From Streptococcus mitis (lineage in GTDB: Bacteria > Bacillota > Bacilli > Lactobacillales > Streptococcaceae), in the NCBI RefSeq assembly GCF_005844455.1, contig NZ_SPGF01000014.1:1-40294 (forward strand): a stretch of DNA of 40,294 nucleotides. Direction: 5' to 3'. Every line of letters starts with the position of its first letter. Position 1 is the first letter of the stretch. The notes under the pieces are model-generated. The model was not told where the DNA came from. It was given only the letters and a program-made list of their open reading frames with translations, and did not search any database. Below, in pieces: positions 1-9,079 of the stretch. Made by a program: the position numbers and the translations under genes.

Positions 1-87
1 TCGTTTATGAAAGCGCAGATTTTTCTTATCTTTGAGAGCTTTTGTGAGAATGTTTTTGTCATTGGTAGTAAATGTTGCTTGTGTCAT
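1..87 (-). CDS. 5' end of an unidentified gene, cut by the window edge
   Basis: An open frame starts at the ATG at 87-85 and runs off the left edge after 29 codons. The visible N-terminus begins MTQATFTTNDKN and is rich in Lys, Thr and Asn. I do not recognise the family from so little. No Shine-Dalgarno sequence precedes the ATG. A TATAAT box lies only 6 nt upstream, so the mRNA may be leaderless. The start is supported by that promoter. The function is unknown. Confidence 0.5.
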   Translation of the reverse strand, partial: MTQATFTTNDKNILTKALKDKKNLRFHKR

Positions 88-93
88 ATATCT

Positions 94-122
94 ATTATAC
101 GTCAATTTTTGATTTTTGTTAA
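94..122 (-). promoter_or_regulatory. Promoter of the clipped leftmost gene
   Basis: On the minus strand TTAACA (122-117) is followed after 17 nt by a perfect TATAAT (99-94). The ATG lies 6 nt beyond, so transcription should start at or beside the start codon. The promoter overlaps the 3' end of the neighbouring small membrane protein gene. Confidence 0.55.
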
Positions 123-392
123 GTATAAAAAGGAGTCATAGAGAAGATTGAACATGAGGAAAAGTCCCCATATCATCAAGTAATCCCAGCGACCACTTCG
201 TTTTGCAACTAGGAACAATAGCAGATGGTAGAGTAGGTGAAAGACTAAAAAGCCAATAAAACCTGGATAGAGAAGCGGAATCAACTTCTCTAATTGCCAG
301 ATCATGATTACTTCTACCAAGACCGAAGCTAGGATGATTCCATAATAAAGGAAATTTGATTTTTTTGATTCTTGAAAAGAGTTTTTCATCAT
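102..392 (-). CDS. Small hydrophobic membrane protein, unknown function
   Basis: This is a protein of about 96 residues with three likely membrane segments: one after the basic N-terminus (YYGIILASVLVEVIMIW), one around PGFIGFLVFHLLYHLLLFLV, and one near the C-terminus (LMIWGLFLMFNLLYDSFLYL). A longer reading from a GTG at 407 is possible. The ATG at 392 (or the adjacent ATG at 389) fits better because AAGGGAGGGAG lies just upstream. I do not recognise the family. Its 3' end carries the promoter of the next gene. Confidence 0.5.
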   Translation of the reverse strand: MMKNSFQESKKSNFLYYGIILASVLVEVIMIWQLEKLIPLLYPGFIGFLVFHLLYHLLLFLVAKRSGRWDYLMIWGLFLMFNLLYDSFLYLTKIKN

Positions 393-554
393 TCTCCCTC
401 CCTTCACTTCTTTCCTGCTATCCTTTCTTTTATTTTATCATATATTTATATAGATTTAAAACGCTAACATTCTTTTGAAAAAATACTTTTTTTGCTTTAC
501 TTCTGTAGTGAAAAGGTTTACAATTATAGTAAGAAAATTTCAGGAGGTTTCATT

Positions 555-1007
555 ATGGCACAACGTTACCAAAATGTTATGGTCGCAATTGATGGTTCTA
601 AAGAAGCGGACTTGGCTTTCGTCAAAGGTGTTTACACTGCTCTACGCAATGAATCCAAGCTCACCATTGTCCATGTTATTGACACACGCGCTCTTCAAAG
701 CGTATCTACCTTTGATGCTGAAGTTTACGAAGAACTCCAAGCAGATGCTGAAAGTATGATGAAAGAGTACGAAAAACGCGCAAAAGATGCTGGTTTAACT
801 GATATCCACATCGTCATCGAAATGGGAAATCCCAAAACTCTCCTCGCTCGGACGATTCCGGACGCAGAAAATGTTGACTTGATTTTAGTTGGTGCTACAG
901 GTCTCAATGCCTTTGAACGCCTCTTAGTCGGTTCTTCATCTGAATATATTCTCCGCCATGCTAAGGTAGATTTGCTGGTTGTGAGAGAACAAGAAAAAAC
1001 TTTGTAA
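555..1007 (+). CDS. Universal stress protein, UspA family
   Basis: This is a cytoplasmic single-domain Usp protein of 150 residues. The N-terminus (YQNVMVAIDGSKEADLAF) is the typical first strand of the fold. The C-terminal G-A-T-G ... V-G-S-S-S-E stretch matches the nucleotide-binding signature of ATP-binding Usp proteins. The ATG at 555 is chosen because CAGGAGG lies 7 nt upstream; an upstream in-frame extension has no ribosome site. A TATAGT at 525-530 is a possible -10 box. The gene is monocistronic, ends in a terminator and converges on the HAD gene. The exact stress role cannot be read from sequence. Confidence 0.85.
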   Translation: MAQRYQNVMVAIDGSKEADLAFVKGVYTALRNESKLTIVHVIDTRALQSVSTFDAEVYEELQADAESMMKEYEKRAKDAGLTDIHIVIEMGNPKTLLARTIPDAENVDLILVGATGLNAFERLLVGSSSEYILRHAKVDLLVVREQEKTL

Positions 1008-1015
1008 TCACGAAG

Positions 1016-1039
1016 AAAAGGAGCTCAGCGCTCCTTTTT
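1016..1039 (+). terminator. Rho-independent terminator after the Usp gene
   Basis: AAAAGGAGC and GCTCCTTTTT pair across a 5-nt loop (TCAGC), giving a U-tract on the plus strand. The A-run before the stem means it could also work for the convergent HAD gene. Confidence 0.75.
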
Positions 1040-1049
1040 GTTTACTATT

Positions 1050-1156
1050 TATACTCTTCGAAAATCTCTTCAAACCACGTCAACGTCGCCTTGCCGTACT
1101 CAAGTACAGCCTGCGGCTAGTTTCCTAGTTTGCTCTTTGATTTTCATTGAGTATTA
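1050..1156. repeat. BOX element (A and C modules, no B)
   Basis: It starts ATACTCTTCGAAAATC, contains the familiar boxA core CGTCGCCTTGCCGTA (the region of the BOX-PCR primer), and ends TTTTCATTGAGTATTA. The A and C parts are joined directly. The last 13 bp carry the stop codon and final codons of the HAD gene on the minus strand. Confidence 0.85.
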
Positions 1157-2535
1157 TTTCTCTCTTTATGGCGTTCATAAGCCTTGAGCTGGCGCTGCAA
1201 TTCCTTTTTAATGGCAGGTTCTGGAGCATATTTTTCTTCCCAGTCGTCTGGTTTTAAAATTTTGTGCGTAACCGGGTCAAAATGAGCTTTTCCATCAGGG
1301 AAGACCTTTCCCATATTTGCTTCATGAACAATATCAAAAATGCGTTCTGGATCCACTCCCATCAAAACAAAACTACCGTATGTAAAATACAGTGTGTCAA
1401 TCAAAGCATCCACTTGACCGACCAGATTTTGCTTAGCAGGCGTCTTTTTCGCCACTTTCTCTGCTGCCTTATCAAGGGCCTGATGAAGTTGCGATAGAGC
1501 TTGGCCAAAGTCCTCTTCAGAAGGACTAGCAGCCCGAACAAACTCCACCAATTCTTCTATCTTAAAGCCAGCCCTATGGGTTGCACCTTCTAAATCCCAA
1601 GCTCGAGGTTCTTCTTGGGTCCGTTCATCCATCATGTGGTGGAAGGTCTTGACCTTATTGAAATGATAGTCACGGCTGACAAAGACCTTTTCTGAAGCCA
1701 GAACACCAAAATGTTCCAGAGCCTTGTGGATTCCGTCTTGCTGATTGCTGGTTGTGATATGCTTGGCAACTTCCTTAACACTGCTACTACCATTTCCCAT
1801 AGCAACGGACATACCGACACCAGCCAGCATTTCAAGGTCGTTATCCGAATCACCAAAAGCCATGACTTGGTTGAGATCAAAACCATATTCTTTCCCAACT
1901 CGGCGAATACCTTCCAACTTAGAGTTTCCTTGATTGATGACATCCGCTGCAAAAGGATTGCTACGTGTCAATTTCAAGTCTTCAAAATCAGCTGCCGCCT
2001 TATCAGATTCTTCTGGTGTCATCAGCATCAAAACTTGGTAGATAGGCTGATTCATCAGATGAAGCAGGTCTTCTTCCTTTTGGGGGACAACCTTGCTGAC
2101 CATACGATTAAAGGAATGACTCACTGTCCGAGTTAAAACTGAGGGAACGAAGCGACTAATTCGTTGAGAAAAAGATCCCAGACCAAAAGACATGATTTTA
2201 GAACCCAGCATAGCCTCCTTGGTCCCTAGGGCAATCTCCTTGCCCTCTTTTTTAGCATAGCTAATTAACTGGCGCAAATGTAACTTGGAAATTGGGCTCG
2301 TAAACAAGACTCTTTCTTTAGTAAAGATATACTGGCCATTGTAGGTTACCGCAAAATCCAGATCCAAATCGTCCATCAATTCCTTGACAAAAAAAGGTCC
2401 TCGCCCCGTTGCTACGCCAACCAGCACCCCTTGTTCTTTGACAATCTTAATCGCGTCCTTAGTGGATTTCAAAACACTCTTGCGATCGTTGACCAAGGTT
2501 CCATCGATATCAAAAAAAACAGCTTTGACTTCCAT
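1144..2535 (-). CDS. Cof-type HAD phosphatase fused to a MazG/PRA-PH-like domain
   Basis: This 463-residue protein has two parts. Residues 1 to about 270 are a Cof-type HAD phosphatase: FFDIDGTLV (catalytic Asp pair), VATGRG, and FGDSDNDLEML for the metal site. The C-terminal part (about 290-450) looks like an all-alpha NTP pyrophosphatase of the MazG/phosphoribosyl-ATP pyrophosphatase group (VDALIDTLYFTYG, then VHEANMGKVFPDGK). It may remove phosphorylated or damaged nucleotides; the substrate is not readable. The ATG at 2535 is preferred: a TTG start 30 nt upstream would sit only 4 nt from the TATAAT box. The final codons (NTQ-stop) come from a BOX element. Confidence 0.8.
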   Translation of the reverse strand: MEVKAVFFDIDGTLVNDRKSVLKSTKDAIKIVKEQGVLVGVATGRGPFFVKELMDDLDLDFAVTYNGQYIFTKERVLFTSPISKLHLRQLISYAKKEGKEIALGTKEAMLGSKIMSFGLGSFSQRISRFVPSVLTRTVSHSFNRMVSKVVPQKEEDLLHLMNQPIYQVLMLMTPEESDKAAADFEDLKLTRSNPFAADVINQGNSKLEGIRRVGKEYGFDLNQVMAFGDSDNDLEMLAGVGMSVAMGNGSSSVKEVAKHITTSNQQDGIHKALEHFGVLASEKVFVSRDYHFNKVKTFHHMMDERTQEEPRAWDLEGATHRAGFKIEELVEFVRAASPSEEDFGQALSQLHQALDKAAEKVAKKTPAKQNLVGQVDALIDTLYFTYGSFVLMGVDPERIFDIVHEANMGKVFPDGKAHFDPVTHKILKPDDWEEKYAPEPAIKKELQRQLKAYERHKERNNTQ

Positions 2536-2557
2536 CCTATCCCAATCTCCCCTTTTG

Positions 2558-2574
2558 TGATACAATGATTATAC
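2558..2574. promoter_or_regulatory. Back-to-back promoters for the HAD and asparaginase genes
   Basis: On the minus strand a perfect TATAAT (2574-2569) precedes the HAD gene. On the plus strand TGATACAAT (2558-2566) is an extended -10 box for the asparaginase gene, about 35 nt before its ATG. Neither has a clear -35. The two -10 boxes are a few bases apart, so polymerases may compete. Confidence 0.5.
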
Positions 2575-2600
2575 CACATTTCAGAAAGAGTGAGTAAATC

Positions 2601-3563
2601 ATGCCTAAGAAAATCCTTGTTTTACATACTGGTGGGACTATTTCCATGCAGGCCGATGCTTCTGGCGCTGTTGTGACGAGTTCGGATAATCCCATGAACC
2701 ATGTGTCCAATCCTCTCGAAGGAATCCAAGTCCACGCCCTAGACTTTTTTAACCTGCCAAGCCCCCACATCAAACCCAAGCATATGCTGGCCCTCTACCA
2801 AAAAATCAAAGAGGAAGCTGCTAACTACGATGGGGTAGTAATCACACATGGAACCGATACTTTGGAAGAAACAGCCTATTTCCTTGATACCATGGACGTT
2901 CCCCACATGCCCATCGTTCTAACAGGGGCCATGCGCAGCTCCAATGAACTCGGTAGTGACGGAGTTTATAATTACCTAAGTGCTTTGCGAGTGGCTAGCG
3001 ATGACAGGGCTGCTGATAAAGGGGTTTTGGTTGTTATGAACGATGAAATCCACGCTGCCAAGTATGTTACCAAAACACATACGACCAACGTCAGCACCTT
3101 CCAGACTCCAACACACGGGCCACTTGGCCTGATTATGAAACACGAAATCCTCTACTTTAAAACAGCTGATCCCCGTGTCCGCTTTGACCTCGATCACATA
3201 CAAGGATTAGTTCCTATCATCTCAGCTTATGCTGGTATGACAGATGAGCTGATTGATATGCTGGATTTGGAACAATTGGACGGTTTGATTATCCAAGCCT
3301 TCGGAGCCGGTAATATTCCCAAGGAAACGGCTCAAAAATTAGAAAGCCTCCTACAAAAAGGAATCCCAGTCGCCCTGGTTTCCCGATGCTTTAACGGTAT
3401 TGCAGAACCTGTTTATGCCTACCAAGGTGGGGGCGTGCAGTTGCAAAAATCTGGTGTCTTTTTTGTTAAAGAACTCAACGCCCAAAAAGCCCGCTTAAAA
3501 CTCCTCATCGCCCTCAATGCTGGATTAAAAGGACAAGCCTTAAAAGACTATATGGAAGGCTAA
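2601..3563 (+). CDS. L-asparaginase, type I (cytoplasmic)
   Basis: It hydrolyses L-asparagine to aspartate and ammonia. The 320-residue length is normal. Both family signatures are present: LHTGGTIS with the nucleophilic Thr near residue 13, and THGTDTLEE at about 82-90 with the second catalytic Thr and Asp. There is no signal peptide, so it should be the cytoplasmic form. The ATG at 2601 has a modest ribosome site (AAAGAGTGAG). It is divergent from the HAD gene and convergent with ccpA, with a shared terminator at the 3' end. Confidence 0.92.
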   Translation: MPKKILVLHTGGTISMQADASGAVVTSSDNPMNHVSNPLEGIQVHALDFFNLPSPHIKPKHMLALYQKIKEEAANYDGVVITHGTDTLEETAYFLDTMDVPHMPIVLTGAMRSSNELGSDGVYNYLSALRVASDDRAADKGVLVVMNDEIHAAKYVTKTHTTNVSTFQTPTHGPLGLIMKHEILYFKTADPRVRFDLDHIQGLVPIISAYAGMTDELIDMLDLEQLDGLIIQAFGAGNIPKETAQKLESLLQKGIPVALVSRCFNGIAEPVYAYQGGGVQLQKSGVFFVKELNAQKARLKLLIALNAGLKGQALKDYMEG

Positions 3564-3580
3564 CCTCTTCTCTAGAAAGC

Positions 3581-3615
3581 AAAATCAGGAAATCTTTACA
3601 ATCCCCTGATTTTTT
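3581..3615. terminator. Bidirectional terminator between asparaginase and ccpA
   Basis: AAAATCAGG pairs with CCTGATTTTTT across about 15 nt. A- and T-runs flank the stem, so it can serve both convergent genes. The ccpA stop codon lies immediately beside it. Confidence 0.75.
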
Positions 3616-4626
3616 CTATTTACGTTTTCGTGTTGAACGACGTTCTGTCAATCCATGAGGTAAGAGAACTTCACGTTCTTCCAACTCTTCCTTGTGCATA
3701 ATCTTCGTCAACATACGCATACTGATGGCACCAAGGTCATAAAGAGGTTGGGCAATAGTTGTCAAGTTTGGACGGGTAAAGCGTGAGATTTGTGAATCAT
3801 CACTAGTAATGATTTCAAACTCTTCTGGTACTGACACACCGTGGTCAGCCAAACCATTCAAGACACCTGCTGCCAATTCATCACCTGTTACAACTACTGC
3901 AGTTGCATTTGAGGAAATCAAGCGTTCTGCCAAGGCATAGCCATCTTCATAAGTGTATTTAGATTCAAATACCAATCCTTCGCTATAAGGAATACCTGTT
4001 TTTTTCAAGGCTTCCTTGTAGCCAACCAAACGAACCTTACCATTGATGTCATCCACTAGTGGACCGCTGACAAAAGCAATGCGCTTATTTTCTTTAGCGA
4101 GGTAGGTCATTGCATCAATCGTAGCTTGTTTGTAGTCAATATTGACACTTGGAAGCTGATGTTCTACATCCACAGTTCCCGCAAGAACAACTGGTGTCCG
4201 AGAACGAGAAAACTCTGAACGAATTTTTTCAGTCAAGTGGTACCCCATAAAGATGATACCATCCACTTGCTTAGAAAACAGTGTATTGACAACTGAAACT
4301 TCCTTGTCATCATCCTCATCACTATTGGCAAGAACGATGTTATACTTATACATTTTAGCGATATCATCAATCCCTTTAGCAAGTGTTGAGAAATAGCCAT
4401 TGGTAATATTTGGGATTACAACACCGACAGTGGTTGTCTTTTTACTTGCAAGACCACGCGCCACGGCATTTGGACGGTAATCCAAACGATCAATCACCTC
4501 AAGCACTTTTTTACGGGTGTTCTCTTTTACATTCTTGTTGCCATTGACTACACGGCTAACTGTCGCCATTGAAACTCCTGCTTCACGGGCGACATCATAA
4601 ATCGTTACTGTATCGTCTGTATTCAT
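3616..4626 (-). CDS. ccpA: Catabolite control protein A, LacI family
   Basis: CcpA is the master regulator of carbon catabolite control: with HPr-Ser-P it binds cre operators and represses or activates sugar genes. The 336-residue protein has an N-terminal LacI helix-turn-helix (TIYDVAREAGVSMATVSRVV, then RLDYRPNAVARGLA as hinge) and a periplasmic-binding-protein-like core. The ATG at 4626 has AAAGGAAA upstream. It is monocistronic and convergent with asparaginase. A likely target, manLMN with a cre overlapping its promoter, lies in the same window. In pneumococcus, as remembered, TCS11 follows ccpA directly; here about 31 kb separates them. Confidence 0.93.
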   Translation of the reverse strand: MNTDDTVTIYDVAREAGVSMATVSRVVNGNKNVKENTRKKVLEVIDRLDYRPNAVARGLASKKTTTVGVVIPNITNGYFSTLAKGIDDIAKMYKYNIVLANSDEDDDKEVSVVNTLFSKQVDGIIFMGYHLTEKIRSEFSRSRTPVVLAGTVDVEHQLPSVNIDYKQATIDAMTYLAKENKRIAFVSGPLVDDINGKVRLVGYKEALKKTGIPYSEGLVFESKYTYEDGYALAERLISSNATAVVVTGDELAAGVLNGLADHGVSVPEEFEIITSDDSQISRFTRPNLTTIAQPLYDLGAISMRMLTKIMHKEELEEREVLLPHGLTERRSTRKRK

Positions 4627-4676
4627 TCCATTTCCTTTCTATATCATACCTCACGAGACTCTAAAAAGAGACGGTA

Positions 4677-4693
4677 TGAAAATTTCGTTTTCA
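4677..4693. promoter_or_regulatory. Inverted repeat upstream of ccpA
   Basis: TGAAAA and TTTTCA are inverted around 5 nt, about 50 bp before the ccpA start. The half-sites resemble cre halves, but the spacing is 3 bp longer than a canonical 14-bp cre. It is a weak candidate for autoregulation. Confidence 0.3.
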
Positions 4694-4723
4694 TGCTTCT
4701 ACTTATTCCATTTTATCACTATT

Positions 4724-4737
4724 TGTAAACACTTTCA
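4724..4737. promoter_or_regulatory. cre-like site between ccpA and the DUF960-like gene
   Basis: TGTAAACACTTTCA resembles the cre consensus but lacks the central CG. It sits in a larger palindrome (AAACACTT / AAGTGTTT). It lies about 98 bp from the ccpA start and upstream of the divergent promoter at 4810-4838. Confidence 0.3.
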
Positions 4738-4809
4738 AGTGTTTTTTGAAGATTGTTTGAAAAAAATTTCATAGAAAGCCTAAGTTTTAAAGAAAAAAAT
4801 CACCTTTTC

Positions 4810-4838
4810 TTGATTTTTAATCCTAATTGCTGTATGAT
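4810..4838 (+). promoter_or_regulatory. Promoter of the DUF960-like gene
   Basis: TTGATT (4810-4815) and TATGAT (4833-4838) are spaced by 17 nt. The predicted RNA start is about 20 nt before the ATG at 4864, leaving room for the AAAGGGGG ribosome site. Confidence 0.65.
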
Positions 4839-4863
4839 AAGGGAAAAGAAAGGGGGCAGAGAT

Positions 4864-5181
4864 ATGGCTTTTACCAATACCCAGATGCGGTCGGCTAGTT
4901 TTGGCATTGTTACCAGCTTGCCCGATGATGTCATTGACTCTTTTTGGTATATCATCGATCATTTCTTAAAAAATGTCTTTGAATTGGAAGAAGAACTTGA
5001 GTTTCAATTGCTTAATAACCAAGGAAAAATTACCTTCCACTTCTCAAGCCAACACCTCCCTACAGCCATTGATTTTGATTTTAATCATCCTTTCGACCCT
5101 CTTTATCCTCCGAGAGTATTGATTTTAGATATGGATGGTAGAGAAACTATCCTCCTTCCAGAAGAAAATGACCTATTTTAA
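4864..5181 (+). CDS. Small acidic protein, DUF960-like
   Basis: This 105-residue soluble protein has a pattern resembling DUF960: an N-terminal strand (SFGIVTSLPDDVIDSFWYII), a central EFQLL...KITFHFSSQHLP segment and a C-terminal VLILDMDGRETILLPEE. No catalytic motif is visible and the function is unknown. The upstream in-frame extension to 4753 is rejected because it would begin before the promoter. The ATG at 4864 has AAAGGGGG at good distance. It converges on sulD, with a shared terminator. Confidence 0.6.
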   Translation: MAFTNTQMRSASFGIVTSLPDDVIDSFWYIIDHFLKNVFELEEELEFQLLNNQGKITFHFSSQHLPTAIDFDFNHPFDPLYPPRVLILDMDGRETILLPEENDLF

Positions 5182-5226
5182 AAACTCTAGCTTCTCGGCG
5201 CAAACTGCTGAGGAACTAGAGTTTTT
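5181..5226. terminator. Bidirectional terminator between the DUF960-like gene and sulD
   Basis: AAAACTCTAG pairs with CTAGAGTTTTT around a 25-nt loop that itself contains short inverted segments. Both convergent genes end at its edges. Confidence 0.7.
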
Positions 5227-6039
5227 CTATTTTTTCAAAGCATCATACAAGTTGCGGATAGGTTGCTTTAATGTCGGATGGATAAAATGAGGCGCAATTT
5301 CTTGTAAAGACTCAAGAACAAAGAGGCGTTCTGCTATGTAAGGATGAGGCAAGATGAGGTCGTCTGTATAAATGACCTGGTCCTCCACAAAGAGCAGGTC
5401 CAAATCAATCAAGCGAGGTCCCCAATGCACCTCTCGAACCCGTCCCATTTCTGACTCAATGGCTAATAATGTTTCTAACAAGACTGATGCTGGTAGCCAG
5501 GTTTCTACTTCAATCACCTGATTGACAAAGCTATCCTGCTCCACTCCACCCCAAGGCTCCGTCGCTAAGACACTGGACTCTTTGAGAATATGGATGCCAC
5601 GAGCTTGCAGTTTGTCAATGGCTTGCTCCAAGTTTGCTTGTTTGTCTCCCATATTGCTTCCTAGAGCGATAAAGGCCCGCTGCTTACGGCGCTGGATGGT
5701 TACTGAGCAAGTATCTAGTGGCAAATGAACTGGCGCCCAAGGTTTTTTCAGTTCCAACTTGATTTCTTGGACAAGAGGATAGGTCTCAAAAGTACGTTCT
5801 ACCAATTTGTAAGCTACCGTTTCAATCAAGTCCTCAGTGGTTTCCTGAAACCAAGTCGTCCACTGCTGACACAATTCTCCATAATGGACAGAGGCTGTTA
5901 AATCCAAGTCTGTCGCTGCCTTGGTCATATCATAGGATAGGATGGCTGAAACGACAAACTTCTGCCCCAATTCTTTCTCACTAGGAAACAGACCATGGTA
6001 GGCAAAAATTTCCAAATCTTTAATCTGCAGTTGATCCAT
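5227..6039 (-). CDS. sulD: Bifunctional dihydroneopterin aldolase / HPPK
   Basis: This 270-residue fusion carries two successive folate steps. Residues 1 to about 118 are dihydroneopterin aldolase ([20 protein letters not shown]). Residues about 120-270 are hydroxymethyldihydropterin pyrophosphokinase, with [19 protein letters not shown] and the signature [18 protein letters not shown]. The aldolase-kinase fusion is the arrangement known for pneumococcal SulD. The ATG at 6039 has AGAAAGGA upstream. Unlike the tight folP-folC-folE spacing, 111 bp with a hairpin and a BOX remnant separate it from folE, so its expression may be uncoupled or attenuated. Confidence 0.93.
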   Translation of the reverse strand: MDQLQIKDLEIFAYHGLFPSEKELGQKFVVSAILSYDMTKAATDLDLTASVHYGELCQQWTTWFQETTEDLIETVAYKLVERTFETYPLVQEIKLELKKPWAPVHLPLDTCSVTIQRRKQRAFIALGSNMGDKQANLEQAIDKLQARGIHILKESSVLATEPWGGVEQDSFVNQVIEVETWLPASVLLETLLAIESEMGRVREVHWGPRLIDLDLLFVEDQVIYTDDLILPHPYIAERLFVLESLQEIAPHFIHPTLKQPIRNLYDALKK

Positions 6040-6058
6040 AACTAGTCCTTTCTAGAAA

Positions 6059-6077
6059 AATCCGCCCAAAGCGGATT
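6059..6077 (-). terminator. Hairpin 20 nt upstream of sulD (terminator or attenuator)
   Basis: AATCCGC and GCGGATT pair over a 5-nt loop and are followed on the minus strand by TTTTC. It looks like an intrinsic terminator placed inside the folate cluster, with the sulD ribosome site directly after it. Confidence 0.6.
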
Positions 6078-6082
6078 CTTTT

Positions 6083-6153
6083 TATACTCAATGAAAATCA
6101 AAGTGCAAACTAGGAAGCTGACGTGGTTTGAATTTGATTTTCGAAGAGTATTA
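6083..6153. repeat. Short BOX remnant between folE and sulD
   Basis: It has both BOX ends (TATACTCAATGAAAATCAAA and TTTGATTTTCGAAGAGTATTA) but only about 30 bp between them, so it is a deletion derivative. The terminal TAA of folE lies in its outer end. Confidence 0.7.
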
Positions 6154-6705
6154 TAGTCCCATTAAACGATAAGCCTGATCTCGGAGGTCTTTATCTGTTT
6201 CAAATAGACCACGAGCTACTGTCGTCAAGGTTGCAGTGCCTGGCTTTCTGACACCACGCATGCTCATACACATATGTTCTGCCTCAATAACAACAAAGGC
6301 TCCCTTAGCGCCTAGATACTCCATCAAGGCATCGGCCACTTCAATATTCAAACGCTCTTGAATTTGTGGTTTTTTAGAATAAACTTCAACCGTACGGGCT
6401 AGCTTAGACAAGCCTGCCACACGACCATCTGGAATATAAGCAATGTGAGCTTTCCCATAAAATGGCAAGAAGTGGTGTTCACACATGGTGTGGAAAAAGA
6501 TATCCTTTTCCACTACCATATTGTCATCGATAATCTCAAAGTATTTTGACAGATGTTCCTCAGCAGTTTGGCCAAGACCTGAAAAAATCTCTTGGTACAT
6601 ACGGGCTACACGAGCAGGTGTTTCCTGCAAGCCCTCGCGGTTAGCGTCCTCACCGACAGCCTCGATAATCATTTTTACAGCCGTTTCAATCTTTTGTGTA
6701 TCCAT
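6151..6705 (-). CDS. folE: GTP cyclohydrolase I
   Basis: It converts GTP to dihydroneopterin triphosphate, the first folate step (SulC in pneumococcus). The 184 residues have all the hallmarks: the zinc ligands CEHH (Cys75, His78), the [19 protein letters not shown] segment, and [13 protein letters not shown] with the third zinc ligand Cys146. The ATG at 6705 lies inside the 3' end of folC, a 20-bp overlap that suggests translational coupling. The TAA stop is supplied by a BOX end. Confidence 0.95.
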   Translation of the reverse strand: MDTQKIETAVKMIIEAVGEDANREGLQETPARVARMYQEIFSGLGQTAEEHLSKYFEIIDDNMVVEKDIFFHTMCEHHFLPFYGKAHIAYIPDGRVAGLSKLARTVEVYSKKPQIQERLNIEVADALMEYLGAKGAFVVIEAEHMCMSMRGVRKPGTATLTTVARGLFETDKDLRDQAYRLMGL

Positions 6706-8008
6706 TCTCGTTCTTCCTCTCCATCAGATAGGCTCTCACTTGGCTCAAGAAATATAAGGAACCCGTGACAATCCTAACTGTTTGTTTCTCTTCATTTTTA
6801 TCTGTCAATTTCTGCTCTAGAAAATCCTGCCAACTTTGGTAATTGAGATTTCTAGATTTGGCTGCCTCTTTCAGCACGTTTTCATCAGTTGCCCGACTAT
6901 CGTCAAAATGGGTTAAAGTCAATTGACTATTTGGCACCGTCTCTAGCAAATCCAGCATATCGTCCAAGGCCTTGGTTTTAATACACGTAAAGAGGATTTC
7001 CTTATGATAATCCGCAAAGCGTTCTTGCAAGGTTGCTAATAAAGCCTTGATAGCATGGGAATTGTGGGCCCCATCCAAAAGCAACAATGGGTCGCTAGAC
7101 ACGACCTCCAAACGCCCTGGCCAACTTGTTTCTTCCAAGGCTTGAGCAAGCAAGTCATTGCTTGCTAGTTCTCGACCATCCTCTTGACAAAATGTATCAA
7201 GTAAAGTTATGGCCATCCCAGCATTCTCTATCTGGTGCAAACCAATCAAACCAGTCTGGAAGCGGCCTTGTCTGATAGAACTGGTATAATCAAATATTTC
7301 ACCCGTTACCACACTCTCTTGGTGACTGACCTGGTAATCTTTCCCATATCGTATTCTCGGTGCATCTTTCCCTTCCGCAATGCGGTCAATAACAGTCAAG
7401 GCTTCAGGAACAATATGACCTGTCACCAAGGGAATACCTTGTTTGATAATACCAGCCTTCTGCTCTGCTATGGCTTCCAAGGTGTTACCTAAAAGGGCTA
7501 CATGGTCCAATCCAATGGTCGTAATTCCTGTTAAAATAGGCTGGCAAACATTGGTACTATCCAAAAGTCCGCCCATACCGACTTCCATGATGGCCACGTC
7601 TACTTGCTCTGAGGCAAAGTAATCATAGGCTATGGCTGTGATAATCTCAAACTCGGTTGTCCCCTGCAAATTGACAGCCGATTCCCCTTCCAGCAAAGAC
7701 TGATAGTCCGTCATAAGGGCTTCTAGTCTCTCTTCTGGAATAGATTCCCCATTGATGCTAATCTGATCTGTATAATGAATGAGATAGGGCGAGCTGAACA
7801 CCCCTACTCTCAGGCCTAGCTTTTCCAGCATCTCTTTCAAAAAAGCAATGGTAGACCCCTTGCCATTGGTCCCTCCAATATGGATAACCTTAAGTTTGAG
7901 ATGGGGATTGCCACGTAAAGCTAGGAGTTCTACCATTCGCTCCAAACCAAAATGTGGTTGGTCCGTCCGATAGTGGGCAATCCACTGATTGTTTTGAATT
8001 TCGTTCAT
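6686..8008 (-). CDS. folC: Dihydrofolate / folylpolyglutamate synthase
   Basis: This 440-residue Mur-ligase-like enzyme adds glutamate to dihydropteroate and folates (SulB in pneumococcus). The P-loop is visible as [15 protein letters not shown] near residue 45. The typical [16 protein letters not shown] segment follows at about 75-95, and [16 protein letters not shown] near 310 marks the C-terminal domain. It starts one base after the folP stop and overlaps folE at its end, so it belongs to the same transcript. Confidence 0.95.
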   Translation of the reverse strand: MNEIQNNQWIAHYRTDQPHFGLERMVELLALRGNPHLKLKVIHIGGTNGKGSTIAFLKEMLEKLGLRVGVFSSPYLIHYTDQISINGESIPEERLEALMTDYQSLLEGESAVNLQGTTEFEIITAIAYDYFASEQVDVAIMEVGMGGLLDSTNVCQPILTGITTIGLDHVALLGNTLEAIAEQKAGIIKQGIPLVTGHIVPEALTVIDRIAEGKDAPRIRYGKDYQVSHQESVVTGEIFDYTSSIRQGRFQTGLIGLHQIENAGMAITLLDTFCQEDGRELASNDLLAQALEETSWPGRLEVVSSDPLLLLDGAHNSHAIKALLATLQERFADYHKEILFTCIKTKALDDMLDLLETVPNSQLTLTHFDDSRATDENVLKEAAKSRNLNYQSWQDFLEQKLTDKNEEKQTVRIVTGSLYFLSQVRAYLMERKNENGYTKD

Positions 8009-8009
8009 C

Positions 8010-8993
<984 letters not shown>

Positions 8994-8995
8994 CT

Positions 8996-9004
8996 ATTTT
9001 ACCA
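8996..9004 (-). promoter_or_regulatory. Extended -10 promoter of the folate cluster
   Basis: TGGTAAAAT on the minus strand forms an extended -10 box about 42 nt before the folP ATG. No clear -35 is seen. Confidence 0.45.
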
Positions 9005-9013
9005 TAAAAAGAA

Positions 9014-9041
9014 AAAGATGGACACGATTGCATTCATCTTT
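9014..9041 (-). terminator. Terminator after the broken CAAX protease gene
   Basis: AAAGATG and CATCTTT pair across 14 nt, and on the minus strand a T-rich run (CTTTTTCTTTTT) follows. It insulates the folate promoter from the upstream genes. Confidence 0.65.
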
Positions 9042-9079
9042 CCCTAGTAGAAAGAGGTCAGTTCCTACATGAAAACTTT

